A stretch of 64,000 bases of DNA from an uncultured Granulosicoccaceae bacterium (lineage in GTDB: Bacteria > Pseudomonadota > Gammaproteobacteria > Granulosicoccales > Granulosicoccaceae), in assembly GCA_937981955.1 (NCBI GenBank), contig CALJNA010000048.1, positions 1-64,000 on the forward strand, read 5' to 3'. Shown piece by piece: positions 36,083 to 45,205 of the stretch. How positions within the stretch are numbered: the first letter of the stretch is position 1; every line of letters starts with the position of its first letter. Below the pieces are notes generated by a model. The model did not search any database. It saw nothing but the letters and a program-made list of their open reading frames with translations, and was not told where the DNA came from. Both the position numbers and the translations under genes were made by a program.

Positions 36083-37441
36083 ATGACGTCCCGACAGTAT
36101 CCGCCTATTGCACTGCACGAACTAACGCGTATGGCTCCGGAGCAGCGTTCTACATTATTAGAGCGAACCGAAGAAAACCTTGAACCGTTTATTGAAGGTG
36201 TTCGCCCGATCATCAATTCGGTTAAATCAGATGGCGATGAAGCTCTAGCGCATTTCGGTCGAAAATTTGATCAGGCTGCACTCGAGAGTAATGCGATTGC
36301 AGCCACCCCTGCAGACTTTGACCATGCATTCGATACGCTTGATAAAGACTTCATAGATGTGCTCGAGTATGCCGCCGATAACATAAGGCGCTTTCAACAA
36401 GAGCAAATGCCGGGCGATATGTGGATGAAAGAAATTCGTCCCGGAGTGCTGGTTGGTGAGCGCTTTACACCCATCGATTCGGTGGCATGTTATTCACCCA
36501 GAGGTAAAGGCTCTTTTCCATCGGTTACTCTGATGACAGCCATTCCGGCCGTTGTTGCTGGTGTACCAAGCGCTTGCATACTCACCCCTCCTGGTGCTGA
36601 TGGCAAGGTCGATCCGGCGACACTGGTTGCGGCGCGAATCGCGGGTATTGAACAGGTTTATAAAGCGGGTGGGGCGCAAGCGGTCGCGGCTGCCGCATAC
36701 GGCACCAATACCGTTCCCAAATGCCATAAAATTCTCGGTCCAGGAAGTCCATGGATAACTGCTGCGAAACGTTTGCTGGCCGGTGAGATCGATTCGGGCG
36801 TTCCTGCTGGTCCAAGTGAAACGATTGTTATGGCTGACCCCAGTGCCAATCCGCTAATTGCTGCTTTGGATTTAATTATTGAATCAGAACACGGCAGTGA
36901 TAGCAGTGCGTTTCTGGTGACCTGGGACAAAGAGCTTGCGTCACAAGCTATTGCCGCCATTCCAGCTTACTGGGACACGATGTCGGAAAAGCTGGCCGGT
37001 TATTCGGCAGATGTGCTCAGTGGCAATAGTGGTGGAGTGGTGTTGGTTGAGGATGCTGCCGCTGCCTATGATTTTATAAACGAGTACGCACCGGAACACT
37101 GCCAGATACTATCGAAGAATCCGTTCGAGCACCTTGCGCATATTCGCAATGCTTCAGAGGTTCTATTGGGTGAGCATGCGGCCGGTTCCATTGCTAATTA
37201 CATGATGGGCCCTAATTGTGTGTTACCGACCGCTGCAGCTGCACGCACCTGGTCACCGCTTGGTGTTCACGACTTTTTAAAATCTTCTTCGGTGGGACAC
37301 TTGACCAAGTCCGGTTACGACGAGCTCGCGCCAAAGGTGCATGCGTTTGCAACGTACGAAGGTTTTGATGCCCATGCCAATTCTGTTTCCGCTTTGCGTG
37401 AGGATGCTTTTAACGGCAAGGTGCCGGGAAAATCGGTATAA
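36083..37441 (+). CDS. Histidinol dehydrogenase-like protein, non-his-operon paralogue
   Basis: NAD-dependent dehydrogenase of the HisD family, 452 residues. Typical segments are VYKAGGAQAVAAAAYGT, ILGPGSPWITAAKR, SGVPAGPSETIVMADPS and the catalytic Glu338-His339 in EYAPEHCQI. Compared with E. coli HisD, the zinc ligands Gln259 and Asp360 appear to be Glu267 and Asn372, while His262 and His419 are kept (His270, His431). His in the NHVLPT motif is Cys379. No other his gene is nearby. It may therefore act on another substrate, as HpsN does with sulfopropanediol. ATG at 36083 is the start. Confidence 0.85.
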   Translation: MTSRQYPPIALHELTRMAPEQRSTLLERTEENLEPFIEGVRPIINSVKSDGDEALAHFGRKFDQAALESNAIAATPADFDHAFDTLDKDFIDVLEYAADNIRRFQQEQMPGDMWMKEIRPGVLVGERFTPIDSVACYSPRGKGSFPSVTLMTAIPAVVAGVPSACILTPPGADGKVDPATLVAARIAGIEQVYKAGGAQAVAAAAYGTNTVPKCHKILGPGSPWITAAKRLLAGEIDSGVPAGPSETIVMADPSANPLIAALDLIIESEHGSDSSAFLVTWDKELASQAIAAIPAYWDTMSEKLAGYSADVLSGNSGGVVLVEDAAAAYDFINEYAPEHCQILSKNPFEHLAHIRNASEVLLGEHAAGSIANYMMGPNCVLPTAAAARTWSPLGVHDFLKSSSVGHLTKSGYDELAPKVHAFATYEGFDAHANSVSALREDAFNGKVPGKSV

Positions 37442-37561
37442 GCATGTCTTCGGCACGTATGTTGTAGAGGATATCCATATAACCCCATATCGTGGCACTG
37501 TTGCTGATCTGCCCGATGTGCTAGTGAAACTGTCACGTTAACACCTTAAATACCAATATCT

Positions 37562-37990
37562 ATGCAACGACGAGATTGGATTAAAAAAACCAGTGCGAGC
37601 GGCATAGCGGCGTTGACCTCCGGAACCGTATTGGGCGATGCGGCTTCTAAGTATGACCAGACCGTTGCCGACCTTGTCGGTGGTGACAAGATAACTCTGG
37701 ATGAACGCGTCGAGTTGTTAGTGCCTGAGGACGCTGCCAATGGTGCGGTTGTGCCGGTGGGTGTTTTTTCTTCAGTTCCCGATACGGTTAAAATCGTTTT
37801 ACTTGTTCATGATCATTCGCGGGCTAAGGTTGCCTCTCTTGATACATCCAATCCAATGCTCGCACCGCGTTTTTCTACCCATTTGCAATTGATTGAAGCA
37901 ACCACTGTCACTGCACTGGTGCAAAGTAAATCGGGGTGGTTCAGTCAGAGCGCCAGGGTAAAAACACTGGGTGAGAGTTGCGAGAAATGA
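37562..37990 (+). CDS. soxY: SoxY-type sulfur carrier protein, variant C-terminus
   Basis: Periplasmic carrier subunit of SoxYZ, 142 residues. A Tat-type signal (RRDWIKKTSASG) precedes the SoxY fold. Classical SoxY ends in GGCGG, whose cysteine carries the sulfur substrate; here the end is GESCEK, so Cys140 is three residues from the C-terminus as usual, but the flanking glycines are lost. The stop overlaps the soxZ start (ATGA). No soxA, soxX, soxB or soxCD is nearby. Confidence 0.85.
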   Translation: MQRRDWIKKTSASGIAALTSGTVLGDAASKYDQTVADLVGGDKITLDERVELLVPEDAANGAVVPVGVFSSVPDTVKIVLLVHDHSRAKVASLDTSNPMLAPRFSTHLQLIEATTVTALVQSKSGWFSQSARVKTLGESCEK

Positions 37991-38301
37991 GTGTTGGCAG
38001 TGTCAGTATCAGAACCAGAATGGCCAATGGTTCAACCTTTGTTGATTTACGCGTAAGTCACCCAATGGAAAGTGGGCAGCGTAAAGATAAATCAGGTTTG
38101 GTCATTCCATCCTGGTATCTTACCAACATGGACCTTTATCATAATGATAAGCGCATTGGCGCATTGGAATTGGGTCCATTGGTATCGCGCAACCCGGCCA
38201 TCTCGGTTGTTTTGAATGGTGGTGAGGTTGATGATGTTATCAAAGTTACGTGGATTGATAACCGCGATAAAGTCGGTGAGAAATCTGCAACCCTTGGCTA
38301 A
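37987..38301 (+). CDS. soxZ: SoxZ sulfur-carrier partner
   Basis: A 104-residue partner of SoxY, with the immunoglobulin-like SoxZ fold. Recognisable pieces are RTRMANGSTFVDLRVSHPMESGQR, split here as VDLRVSHPMESGQR, and NPAISVVLNGGEVDDVIKV. No signal peptide; it is expected to be co-exported with SoxY. ATG at 37987 overlaps the soxY stop. It ends by overlapping the convergent cysG gene by four bases. Confidence 0.9.
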   Translation: MSVGSVSIRTRMANGSTFVDLRVSHPMESGQRKDKSGLVIPSWYLTNMDLYHNDKRIGALELGPLVSRNPAISVVLNGGEVDDVIKVTWIDNRDKVGEKSATLG

Positions 38302-39719
38302 TCAATAAGCTTTATTTGCGAATCACCCGGTTCAAACCAATTCAGCTTTTCTCTCAACGTAACCACATCGCCGATGATGGTTAAGGTTGGTGCTTTCACT
38401 TCGTTGTTTTTCACCTGATCAACAATGGTATCCAATGTACCGGTAATCACATGTTGTTGTGCAGTGGTGCCTCGGGAAATTAGTGCTATGGGTTTGTCGG
38501 ACGCCATGCCATGCTCTTGCAGCTTGGCCACGATATGTGCAAGACCGACCAGTCCCATATAGATGACGACGGTTTGTTGAGGTTGCACCAACGCGTGCCA
38601 GTTGAGATCGACAGTGTTGTTTTTCAAATGGCCGGTAACAAACAGACAGGCTTGCGAGTGATCCCTGTGGGTCAGAGGAATCCCGGCATAGCTGGCGCAA
38701 CCTGCTGCTGCTGTAACACCCGGAACAACCTGAAACGCCACACCGTGTTCTGCAAGTTGTTCGATTTCCTCGCCGCCGCGACCAAATATAAATGGATCTC
38801 CACCTTTCAAGCGTAATACACGCTTGCCAGCCTTGGCCTGCGCCACAAGCTGGTCATTGATTGTTCCCTGAGGCATCGCGTGGTCGCTACGCTTTTTGCC
38901 GACGTAAATTCGCTCGGCATCCGGCTTAACCAGAGCCATTACAGCGTCTGATACCAAGCGGTCGTAGTACACAACATCGACATGTTGCATAAGACGAAGT
39001 GCACGGAAACTCAGTAAATCCGGTTCGCCCGGGCCTGCACCAACCAGATAAACCTCGCCGGTGACCTCGTTCGCCTGATACTGTTTGATAGCTTCTTCGA
39101 GTGCTGTTTCTGCCTCAGTGGTTCGTCCTTGCAACACCATTTCCCCGACTCGGCCACCGAGTTGTTGCTCCCAAAAACGACGACGTTCACGCCAGTCACT
39201 CACGCTGGCTTTTATTTGCGCTCGATATTGACCCGCAAGGTTTGCAAGTCTGGCAAAACTTTTCGGAATGAATGCTTCTATGCGGGCTGTCAGTAAACGC
39301 GACAGCACAGGTGAGGCGCCACCACTGGATATAGCGATCAGTAAAGGTGAACGATCGATCAGAGAAGGCATGATGAAATTACCCGCAGATGGATCGTTTG
39401 CCACATTGACTTGAACACCGTTTGCTTTAGCCAGTGTAGCGATATCGCGGTTTACACCCACATCGCCGGTGGCAGCAATAACAATAGATACACCAGACAA
39501 ATCATTGTTATCAAACGCTCTGGCTTCGATGCGTAATGCTCCGGCCTGCTGCAACTTGACCAGTTCATCATGGATTTGTGGCGCGACCACCGTGACCTTG
39601 GCACCAGCATCGATTAATCGTCGGGTTTTTCTTAGCGCAACGGGTCCGCCACCGACGACCAGAGCGGGTGCGTCATGCACATCAACGAACATGGCGAATC
39701 GATGTTGATTAGCGTTCAT
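38298..39719 (-). CDS. cysG: Siroheme synthase, trifunctional
   Basis: Cytosolic enzyme making siroheme, the cofactor of sulfite and nitrite reductase. It fuses an N-terminal precorrin-2 dehydrogenase/ferrochelatase (VVGGGPVALRKTRRLIDAGA) to a uroporphyrinogen-III methyltransferase with VYLVGAGPGEPDLLSF, RLKGGDPFIFGRGGEE and VPGVTAAAGCASYAG. The length of 473 residues equals E. coli CysG. It is 15 bases downstream of psuG. No nitrite reductase gene is adjacent, although it faces soxYZ. Confidence 0.96.
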   Translation of the reverse strand: MNANQHRFAMFVDVHDAPALVVGGGPVALRKTRRLIDAGAKVTVVAPQIHDELVKLQQAGALRIEARAFDNNDLSGVSIVIAATGDVGVNRDIATLAKANGVQVNVANDPSAGNFIMPSLIDRSPLLIAISSGGASPVLSRLLTARIEAFIPKSFARLANLAGQYRAQIKASVSDWRERRRFWEQQLGGRVGEMVLQGRTTEAETALEEAIKQYQANEVTGEVYLVGAGPGEPDLLSFRALRLMQHVDVVYYDRLVSDAVMALVKPDAERIYVGKKRSDHAMPQGTINDQLVAQAKAGKRVLRLKGGDPFIFGRGGEEIEQLAEHGVAFQVVPGVTAAAGCASYAGIPLTHRDHSQACLFVTGHLKNNTVDLNWHALVQPQQTVVIYMGLVGLAHIVAKLQEHGMASDKPIALISRGTTAQQHVITGTLDTIVDQVKNNEVKAPTLTIIGDVVTLREKLNWFEPGDSQIKLID

Positions 39720-39734
39720 GATTAAGGTCCGGTC

Positions 39735-40646
39735 TCAAGATTTGCACAATGCAATAGCGATGCGTGAGGCAAGCGCTGCATTGTTCCGGATTAGAGCTTG
39801 ATTGGTGGTAAGGCTCTTGCCGTTCGTCAGTTTCACAATATGACCGAGTAACCAGGGGGTCACATCTTTACCTGTAACACCGGCGCGTTGGGCATCATTT
39901 ATCGCTTGAACTATAACGGCCTCCATTGCATCACGATTGATTTCATCAGCCACCGCAACCGGATTACCGATCAACATGCCGCCTTTGATACCCAACGCTT
40001 TGCGTGTTTGCATAAATTGCACGATTGCCTGCTCGTTGTCCACGCTCAACGGTGCTTTCAAGCCGCTGTCACTGGACCAGAAGGCCGGAAAATTGGATTG
40101 GCCATATGCGATAACGGGTACGCCAAGTGTTTCAAGAACTTCGAGTGTTTTTGGAATGTCCAGAATGGCTTTAGCGCCAGCAGAAACCACAGTAACGGAC
40201 GTGGTCGCCAACTCCTGCAAATCAGCAGAGACATCAAAACTGGATTCGGCACCGCGGTGCACACCGCCAATACCCCCGGTGGCGAAAACGGCAATACTGG
40301 CAAGCGATGCTGCGATCATAGTGGCGGCGACGGTGGTTGAACCGGTAAGGCCTTGTGACATAGCGTAGGGCAAATCGGCGCGCGATAGTTTACTGGCATT
40401 GGCTGATTGCGCGAGTGCGTCAAGTTCTGCAGCAGACAATCCGACTTTCAACTCGCCATTGATGACGGCAATGGTCGCAGGAACCGCACCCGTATCGTGC
40501 ACAGTAGCTTCTACTGCTTGGGCCGTTTGCAGATTTTCAGGGTAGGGCATACCGTGCGTGATGATGGTACTTTCCAGCGCAACCACTGGGTGATTGTTTT
40601 CAAGAGCCTGCCTGACGGCGTCGGATAGAGTAATAAGTGAATGCAT
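39735..40646 (-). CDS. psuG: Pseudouridine-5'-phosphate glycosidase
   Basis: Splits pseudouridine 5'-phosphate into uracil and ribose 5-phosphate. Signature segments are VVALESTIITHGMPYPEN, ATIAVINGELKVGLS, and FATGGIGGVHRGAE. The length of 303 residues is the usual one. It is paired with a PfkB-type kinase gene 41 bases upstream, which would supply its substrate, forming a pseudouridine degradation unit on the minus strand with cysG behind. Confidence 0.94.
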   Translation of the reverse strand: MHSLITLSDAVRQALENNHPVVALESTIITHGMPYPENLQTAQAVEATVHDTGAVPATIAVINGELKVGLSAAELDALAQSANASKLSRADLPYAMSQGLTGSTTVAATMIAASLASIAVFATGGIGGVHRGAESSFDVSADLQELATTSVTVVSAGAKAILDIPKTLEVLETLGVPVIAYGQSNFPAFWSSDSGLKAPLSVDNEQAIVQFMQTRKALGIKGGMLIGNPVAVADEINRDAMEAVIVQAINDAQRAGVTGKDVTPWLLGHIVKLTNGKSLTTNQALIRNNAALASRIAIALCKS

Positions 40647-40687
40647 GCTGACCAGTGATAACGTTTGGTAGCAGAATGATAACCCGA

Positions 40688-41596
40688 TTATTGAATACTC
40701 GGCGGGCGTGTGTCACCACATAGAACTGCCCTGGCAGCTTCCATCCCGGACTGTGCAACCGCTTCCGCCAGATCGCTGCCTTGTAGATACTGTGAAATGG
40801 TGGCTCCGGCCAATGCATCGCCGGCGCCGTTCACCGTTTGCTCGATAGGCACTGCTGTGACGGGTATCGCATGACGTTGATCCGTATCCTGGACAAGGAC
40901 AGTTTGGTTTCCGTCAGTTAGGACAAATCGTTTGAAGTGTTGCTGAAGTAGCGCATCGGCGATTTCGTTTATCGGAGTGTTCACATCAAGTTGCGTTAAT
41001 GCGCACGCTTCGCGACGGTTGCACAGCAGCGTATCAACCTTGTGGGCTATGGGTAACCACCGTGCCGACTTCACCGGTGATACGGCAAGCGCAAAAATTG
41101 GCGGTGACGTCTTATAGGCATCATCCAGTGACTCGATGGTGTTTCTCAAACAATCCGCGCTGAGGTTAGCGTCGAGTACTAAGGCATCAGGTGGCAGTTC
41201 GGGCAATCGTGAAGCAATTTCGTCCCATGTGATTTGTTCTGCCAGCTGCACATCAGCAAGACCGACATATAGTTCCCCATCCTGATCGAGCACGGCTGTG
41301 TACCGGTCGCTGGGTTGATTCTGCCGGGTGATCAGTGATGCGGTTATTGATTCTTGCTGCAACAGTTTTTTCAGTATCGGGGCTTGATTATCAGTACCAA
41401 TACTGGCGACGAGTAGCGTCTCAATTTGTTGGCTAACGACACGCGCAACATTGGTCGCGACACCACCAAGCCGATGTTGCCACTGTACGGGATTAGAGCT
41501 CCTGGGCCGCAGTAATTTTGTTGAAATTGCAATATCATCCACCAGCAAACCACCAACTAGCGTGACGTTTTTTCTGGCCGCGTCTGAACTGAGCAT
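40688..41596 (-). CDS. psuK: PfkB-family kinase, likely pseudouridine kinase
   Basis: Ribokinase-fold sugar kinase of 302 residues. N-terminal VTLVGGLLVDDIAIS, glycine motif RLGGVATNVARV and the catalytic NGAGDALAGATI are visible. Genomic pairing with psuG indicates pseudouridine as substrate. ATG at 41596 agrees with the family start; the longer frame would run into the divergent dmdA gene's upstream region. The intergenic distance to dmdA is only 57 bases, so the two promoters overlap. Confidence 0.85.
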   Translation of the reverse strand: MLSSDAARKNVTLVGGLLVDDIAISTKLLRPRSSNPVQWQHRLGGVATNVARVVSQQIETLLVASIGTDNQAPILKKLLQQESITASLITRQNQPSDRYTAVLDQDGELYVGLADVQLAEQITWDEIASRLPELPPDALVLDANLSADCLRNTIESLDDAYKTSPPIFALAVSPVKSARWLPIAHKVDTLLCNRREACALTQLDVNTPINEIADALLQQHFKRFVLTDGNQTVLVQDTDQRHAIPVTAVPIEQTVNGAGDALAGATISQYLQGSDLAEAVAQSGMEAARAVLCGDTRPPSIQ

Positions 41597-41653
41597 ATGT
41601 TGGATTCGTATTAGGCTGCTGTCGCAGCTTACCTTATTGCCCGCGAGAAGTTT

Positions 41654-42835
41654 ATGAACACGAACCCGCAACCATTTTTGGCTATATCAAATCGTCTTCG
41701 TGCAACGCCATTTTATGAACGGGTACGAGAACAAGGTGTAAAAGCGTTTACGGTATATAACCATATGCTGCTGGCAACCGAGTTCGATACGTTGGAATCC
41801 GATTATTGGCACTTGTGTGAGCACGTACAAGTATGGGATGTCGGGGCGGAACGACAAGTCGACATTAAAGGAGCGGATGCGCACAAACTTGTGCAGTGGA
41901 TGACACCAAGAGACATCGGCAATGTGTCGGCCGGTCGATGTGTTTACGTGCCGCTTGCCGACGAAAATGGCAAATTGATTAACGACCCGGTTGCGTTGAA
42001 ACACGATGACAATCACTGGTGGCTGTCGGTTGCCGATTCTGATGTGCTGTTATGGGCTAAAGGGCTGGCTGCGGCCGCCAGGCTGAATGTCGTTGTGCAT
42101 GAACCGGCAGTCTGGCCATTGGCGGTACAAGGCCCCAAGTCTGAGGATTTAATGGCAAAAGTCTTCGGGGAGGAGGTCAGGGACATTCGCTTTTTTCGGT
42201 TTCAGCCTATGGTGTTTAACGGCCATGCTTTTAATGTTGCGCGATCGGGTTGGAGTAAGCAGGGCGGCTACGAGATCTACGTTGACGATGCAAAGCTTGG
42301 CGTTGAACTCTATGACGCTTTGTTCGCAGCCGGTAAAGTCATGCAGGTGCGTGCCGGATGTCCGAATCTGATTGAGCGAATGGAGAGCAGCTTGTTATCA
42401 TTTGGCAACGACATGACGCTGGACCACACTGTGATCGAATCGGGACTGGACAGTTTTTTCGACTTGCAGGCCGATGTTGAATCACTTTCAATTGATGCAC
42501 TGCGACGCGAACAGGCGCGTGGCCCTGACCGAAAGCTGGTTGGTCTGGCAATCGCATCTGCAAGCGATAGCATTCAGGTGGCTACTGACCCCTTAAGCGG
42601 TTATATGCTTGACCATACCGGTCAGGCGATTGGACGTTTGGGTACTCAGGTATGGTCGCCGAAATATCAGCATCATCTGGTTACCGTCATGCTGGAACGG
42701 CCATTCTTTAATGGGCATAAAGAAAGTGTGCAAGAGGAATCAGCGCAAATTGCTGTACAGTTACTTGATGGTTCCAGTGCTCAGGCTCGCATATTGCCAT
42801 TGCCGTTTGACTTTAAAGCAGCCGGCATCGTGTAG
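41654..42835 (+). CDS. dmdA: Dimethylsulfoniopropionate demethylase, DmdA type
   Basis: GcvT-fold, tetrahydrofolate-dependent enzyme of 393 residues. Several stretches follow the known marine DmdA pattern closely: FYERVREQGVKAFTVYNHML, DYWHLCEHVQVWDV, TPRDIGNVSAG, SGWSKQGGYEIYV and RAGCPNLIERMESSLLSFGN. DmdA transfers a methyl group from DMSP to tetrahydrofolate, giving methylmercaptopropionate. The next genes encode a FadN-type enzyme and an acyl-CoA ligase, consistent with further breakdown of that product. DmdA-like paralogues of other specificity exist, so activity still needs proof. ATG at 41654 is the start. Confidence 0.82.
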   Translation: MNTNPQPFLAISNRLRATPFYERVREQGVKAFTVYNHMLLATEFDTLESDYWHLCEHVQVWDVGAERQVDIKGADAHKLVQWMTPRDIGNVSAGRCVYVPLADENGKLINDPVALKHDDNHWWLSVADSDVLLWAKGLAAAARLNVVVHEPAVWPLAVQGPKSEDLMAKVFGEEVRDIRFFRFQPMVFNGHAFNVARSGWSKQGGYEIYVDDAKLGVELYDALFAAGKVMQVRAGCPNLIERMESSLLSFGNDMTLDHTVIESGLDSFFDLQADVESLSIDALRREQARGPDRKLVGLAIASASDSIQVATDPLSGYMLDHTGQAIGRLGTQVWSPKYQHHLVTVMLERPFFNGHKESVQEESAQIAVQLLDGSSAQARILPLPFDFKAAGIV

Positions 42836-42890
42836 CACCGTCACTAACAAGCCGATGTTAATCCTATTCTCGTCAACGTGAATCAACACC

Positions 42891-45188
42891 ATGTTTAAAA
42901 AAATTGCCGTTATCGGAGCGGGCACAATGGGGTCTGGCATAGCCGGTCAGATTGCCAATGCGGGACAGTGCGTTCTGTTGCTAGACATTCCCGGCAAGGC
43001 GTCGCCGAACGAATTCTCCGAACGGGCGGTGGAACGTTTGCTGGCCTCGGAGCCACCGGCGTTGGTACATAAAAAATGTGCCGATCTTATTACCACTGGA
43101 AACACCGAGGATGATTTTGATCAGTTAAGCGATGTCGACTGGATAATCGAGGCGGTCGTTGAGCGTTTGGATATCAAGAAAGATCTGTACCGACGTTTGA
43201 ATGAAACGATCAGCAGCGACTGCATCGTTACCTCAAACACATCGACCATTCCGATTTCTTTGCTGGTTGAGAATATGCCGCAAAGCTTTCAACAGCGTTT
43301 CGCGATTACGCACTACTTTAATCCAGTGCGCTATATGCGATTGCTGGAACTGGTCAGAGGTGAACACACAACCGATAGTGTCATGACCCGCCTTGCAGAT
43401 TTCAATGATCGAGTGATGGGAAAAGGTGTGGTCCAGTGTGGCGATACACCTGGATTTCTGGGCAACCGTATCGGTGTTTTTGCATTGCAGGTTGGTATTG
43501 ATGAAGCGATAAAAACCGGCATCCCGATTGAAGATGCTGATGCGCTCATGGGCCGGCCAATGGGTATCCCGAAAACCGGTGTGTTTGGGTTGTACGATCT
43601 GATTGGTATCGATCTTATGGCCGATGTTGTGCGCTCGCTGCGTAGCATATTGCCCGAAGGCGATGCGTTTCATGCAGTGGGTGCGGAAAATCAGCTCATC
43701 AACAACATGATTGAACAAGGGCTGACTGGAAACAAAGGACGTGGCGGGTTCTATAGCACCATCGATGGAACCAAGCATGCGAAAGATCTTTCCAGCGGGG
43801 ACTATCGCGTTGCATCAGACAAGTTACCCGATCGTGCGCTTGTCGCTGCTGCTGCACAAGCCGAGCAGCAGGAAGTGTTGACAAACCTGGTTGAAGGCAA
43901 CGATCAGCATGCGCAATTCTGCCGTCATGTATTGGGTCGGGTACTCGGTTACTCTGCAAGCTTACTTGGCGACATTGCCGAGTCTCCGCAGGCAATCGAT
44001 GATGCAATGAAGCTCGGTTTTAACTGGATTCGTGGTCCGTTCGAAATGATCGATGCGCTGGGTGCGGATACAGTTGCGACCCTGTTGACAGAGGTTGGCG
44101 AACCGGTCCCCGAGGTTTTAAAAAGTCGCACGCTATTTTATCAATCGCAAAGTAATGTGCTGAATGTCACGCATGCAGATGGTTCGGTAAAACCTGTTGA
44201 TCTTCCTGAAGGTGTGGTGCGGTTCCATTTAAAGAAGCAAACCTTGAAGCCCATTGCGCAGAACCGCGCAGCGAGTTTGTATGCAATTGAAAATGACTTT
44301 CGCCTAATTGAATTTCACAGTAAGGCTAATGCGCTTACCGACGACTCAATGGCCATTGTCATGCAGGCGGCAAACGATCATGGACGTGGAATATTGGTCC
44401 ACAACGATGCGCAGCATTATTCCGCTGGTGTGGATCTGAATGCGTTTTTAGCGTTTATCGATTCAAATGACTTTGCCGGCATGGATGCGTTTCTGCATCG
44501 GTTTCAGATGGCAGTCAAAGCGCTGAAATATGCACCCGTGCCGGTAATTGGCGCGCCGTCAGGCTTGTCTCTTGGCGGCGGATTCGAAGTGTTGTTGCAT
44601 TGCGATGCACTTGTTGTGCACAGTAATTCGGTGATGGGCCTGGTTGAATCCGGTGTTGGTGTACTGCCTTCAGGCGGGGGCGTCAAGGAAACCTATTTAA
44701 GGTGGTTTGAACGCACCGGTAATTGGGAAGAAGCTGCATGGAAGGCGTGGATGAATCTTGGTTATGGCGCTATGGGCTCATCTCCTGAACTATCTGAGCG
44801 GCTGGCTTACTACGACCCGCGCGTTGATGAGACCGTCATTAACCGGGATAGGCTCTATACCACTGCCATTAACAAGCTTAATAAATTGTCTGAAAGCTAT
44901 CAGGCACCAAAGGAACCCGAGATTGTACTTGCCGGTGGCGATTCGCTGCAACGCATGTCGGCTTTTATGGATAAGGGTATTGCCAGTGGTGATTTTTTCG
45001 AGCACGATAAAACCGTTGCCATGCACATTGCAGCAGTTATCTGCAGTGAATCAGGTGAGCAAACTAGCGTATCTGAAGATGACATGTATGCACGCGAGCG
45101 GGAAAATTTTGTCAAGCTTGCGCAAACCGATAAAACAAGGGCCCGAATCCATCATGTATTACATGTGGGTGGTTCTCTTAGAAACTGA
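42891..45188 (+). CDS. Bifunctional 3-hydroxyacyl-CoA dehydrogenase / enoyl-CoA hydratase, FadN order
   Basis: A 765-residue fusion in reverse order to FadB. The N-terminal NAD domain (AVIGAGTMGSGIAGQIANAG) has the catalytic His-Glu region ITHYFNPVRYMRLLELV. The C-terminal crotonase domain holds SAGVDLNAF and the two catalytic glutamates, Glu566 in GGGFEVLL and Glu586 in GLVESGVG. They are 20 residues apart, as in FadB and DmdD. Both activities look intact. It sits between dmdA and a DmdB-like ligase, 55 and 17 bases away. It may hydrate and oxidise the CoA intermediates made there, but general beta-oxidation is also possible. No DmdC-type acyl-CoA dehydrogenase is adjacent. Confidence 0.88.
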   Translation: MFKKIAVIGAGTMGSGIAGQIANAGQCVLLLDIPGKASPNEFSERAVERLLASEPPALVHKKCADLITTGNTEDDFDQLSDVDWIIEAVVERLDIKKDLYRRLNETISSDCIVTSNTSTIPISLLVENMPQSFQQRFAITHYFNPVRYMRLLELVRGEHTTDSVMTRLADFNDRVMGKGVVQCGDTPGFLGNRIGVFALQVGIDEAIKTGIPIEDADALMGRPMGIPKTGVFGLYDLIGIDLMADVVRSLRSILPEGDAFHAVGAENQLINNMIEQGLTGNKGRGGFYSTIDGTKHAKDLSSGDYRVASDKLPDRALVAAAAQAEQQEVLTNLVEGNDQHAQFCRHVLGRVLGYSASLLGDIAESPQAIDDAMKLGFNWIRGPFEMIDALGADTVATLLTEVGEPVPEVLKSRTLFYQSQSNVLNVTHADGSVKPVDLPEGVVRFHLKKQTLKPIAQNRAASLYAIENDFRLIEFHSKANALTDDSMAIVMQAANDHGRGILVHNDAQHYSAGVDLNAFLAFIDSNDFAGMDAFLHRFQMAVKALKYAPVPVIGAPSGLSLGGGFEVLLHCDALVVHSNSVMGLVESGVGVLPSGGGVKETYLRWFERTGNWEEAAWKAWMNLGYGAMGSSPELSERLAYYDPRVDETVINRDRLYTTAINKLNKLSESYQAPKEPEIVLAGGDSLQRMSAFMDKGIASGDFFEHDKTVAMHIAAVICSESGEQTSVSEDDMYARERENFVKLAQTDKTRARIHHVLHVGGSLRN

Positions 45189-45205
45189 TCACAGGTGAGA
45201 AAACA

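Noticed and set aside
37341-37541. Short frame overlapping the end of the HisD-like gene
   Set aside because: Most of it is a shadow of the HisD-like gene and the rest has no ribosome-binding site.
43233-43778. Minus-strand frame of 181 residues inside the FadN-type gene
   Set aside because: It is entirely antisense to a clear enzyme domain and has no family motif.
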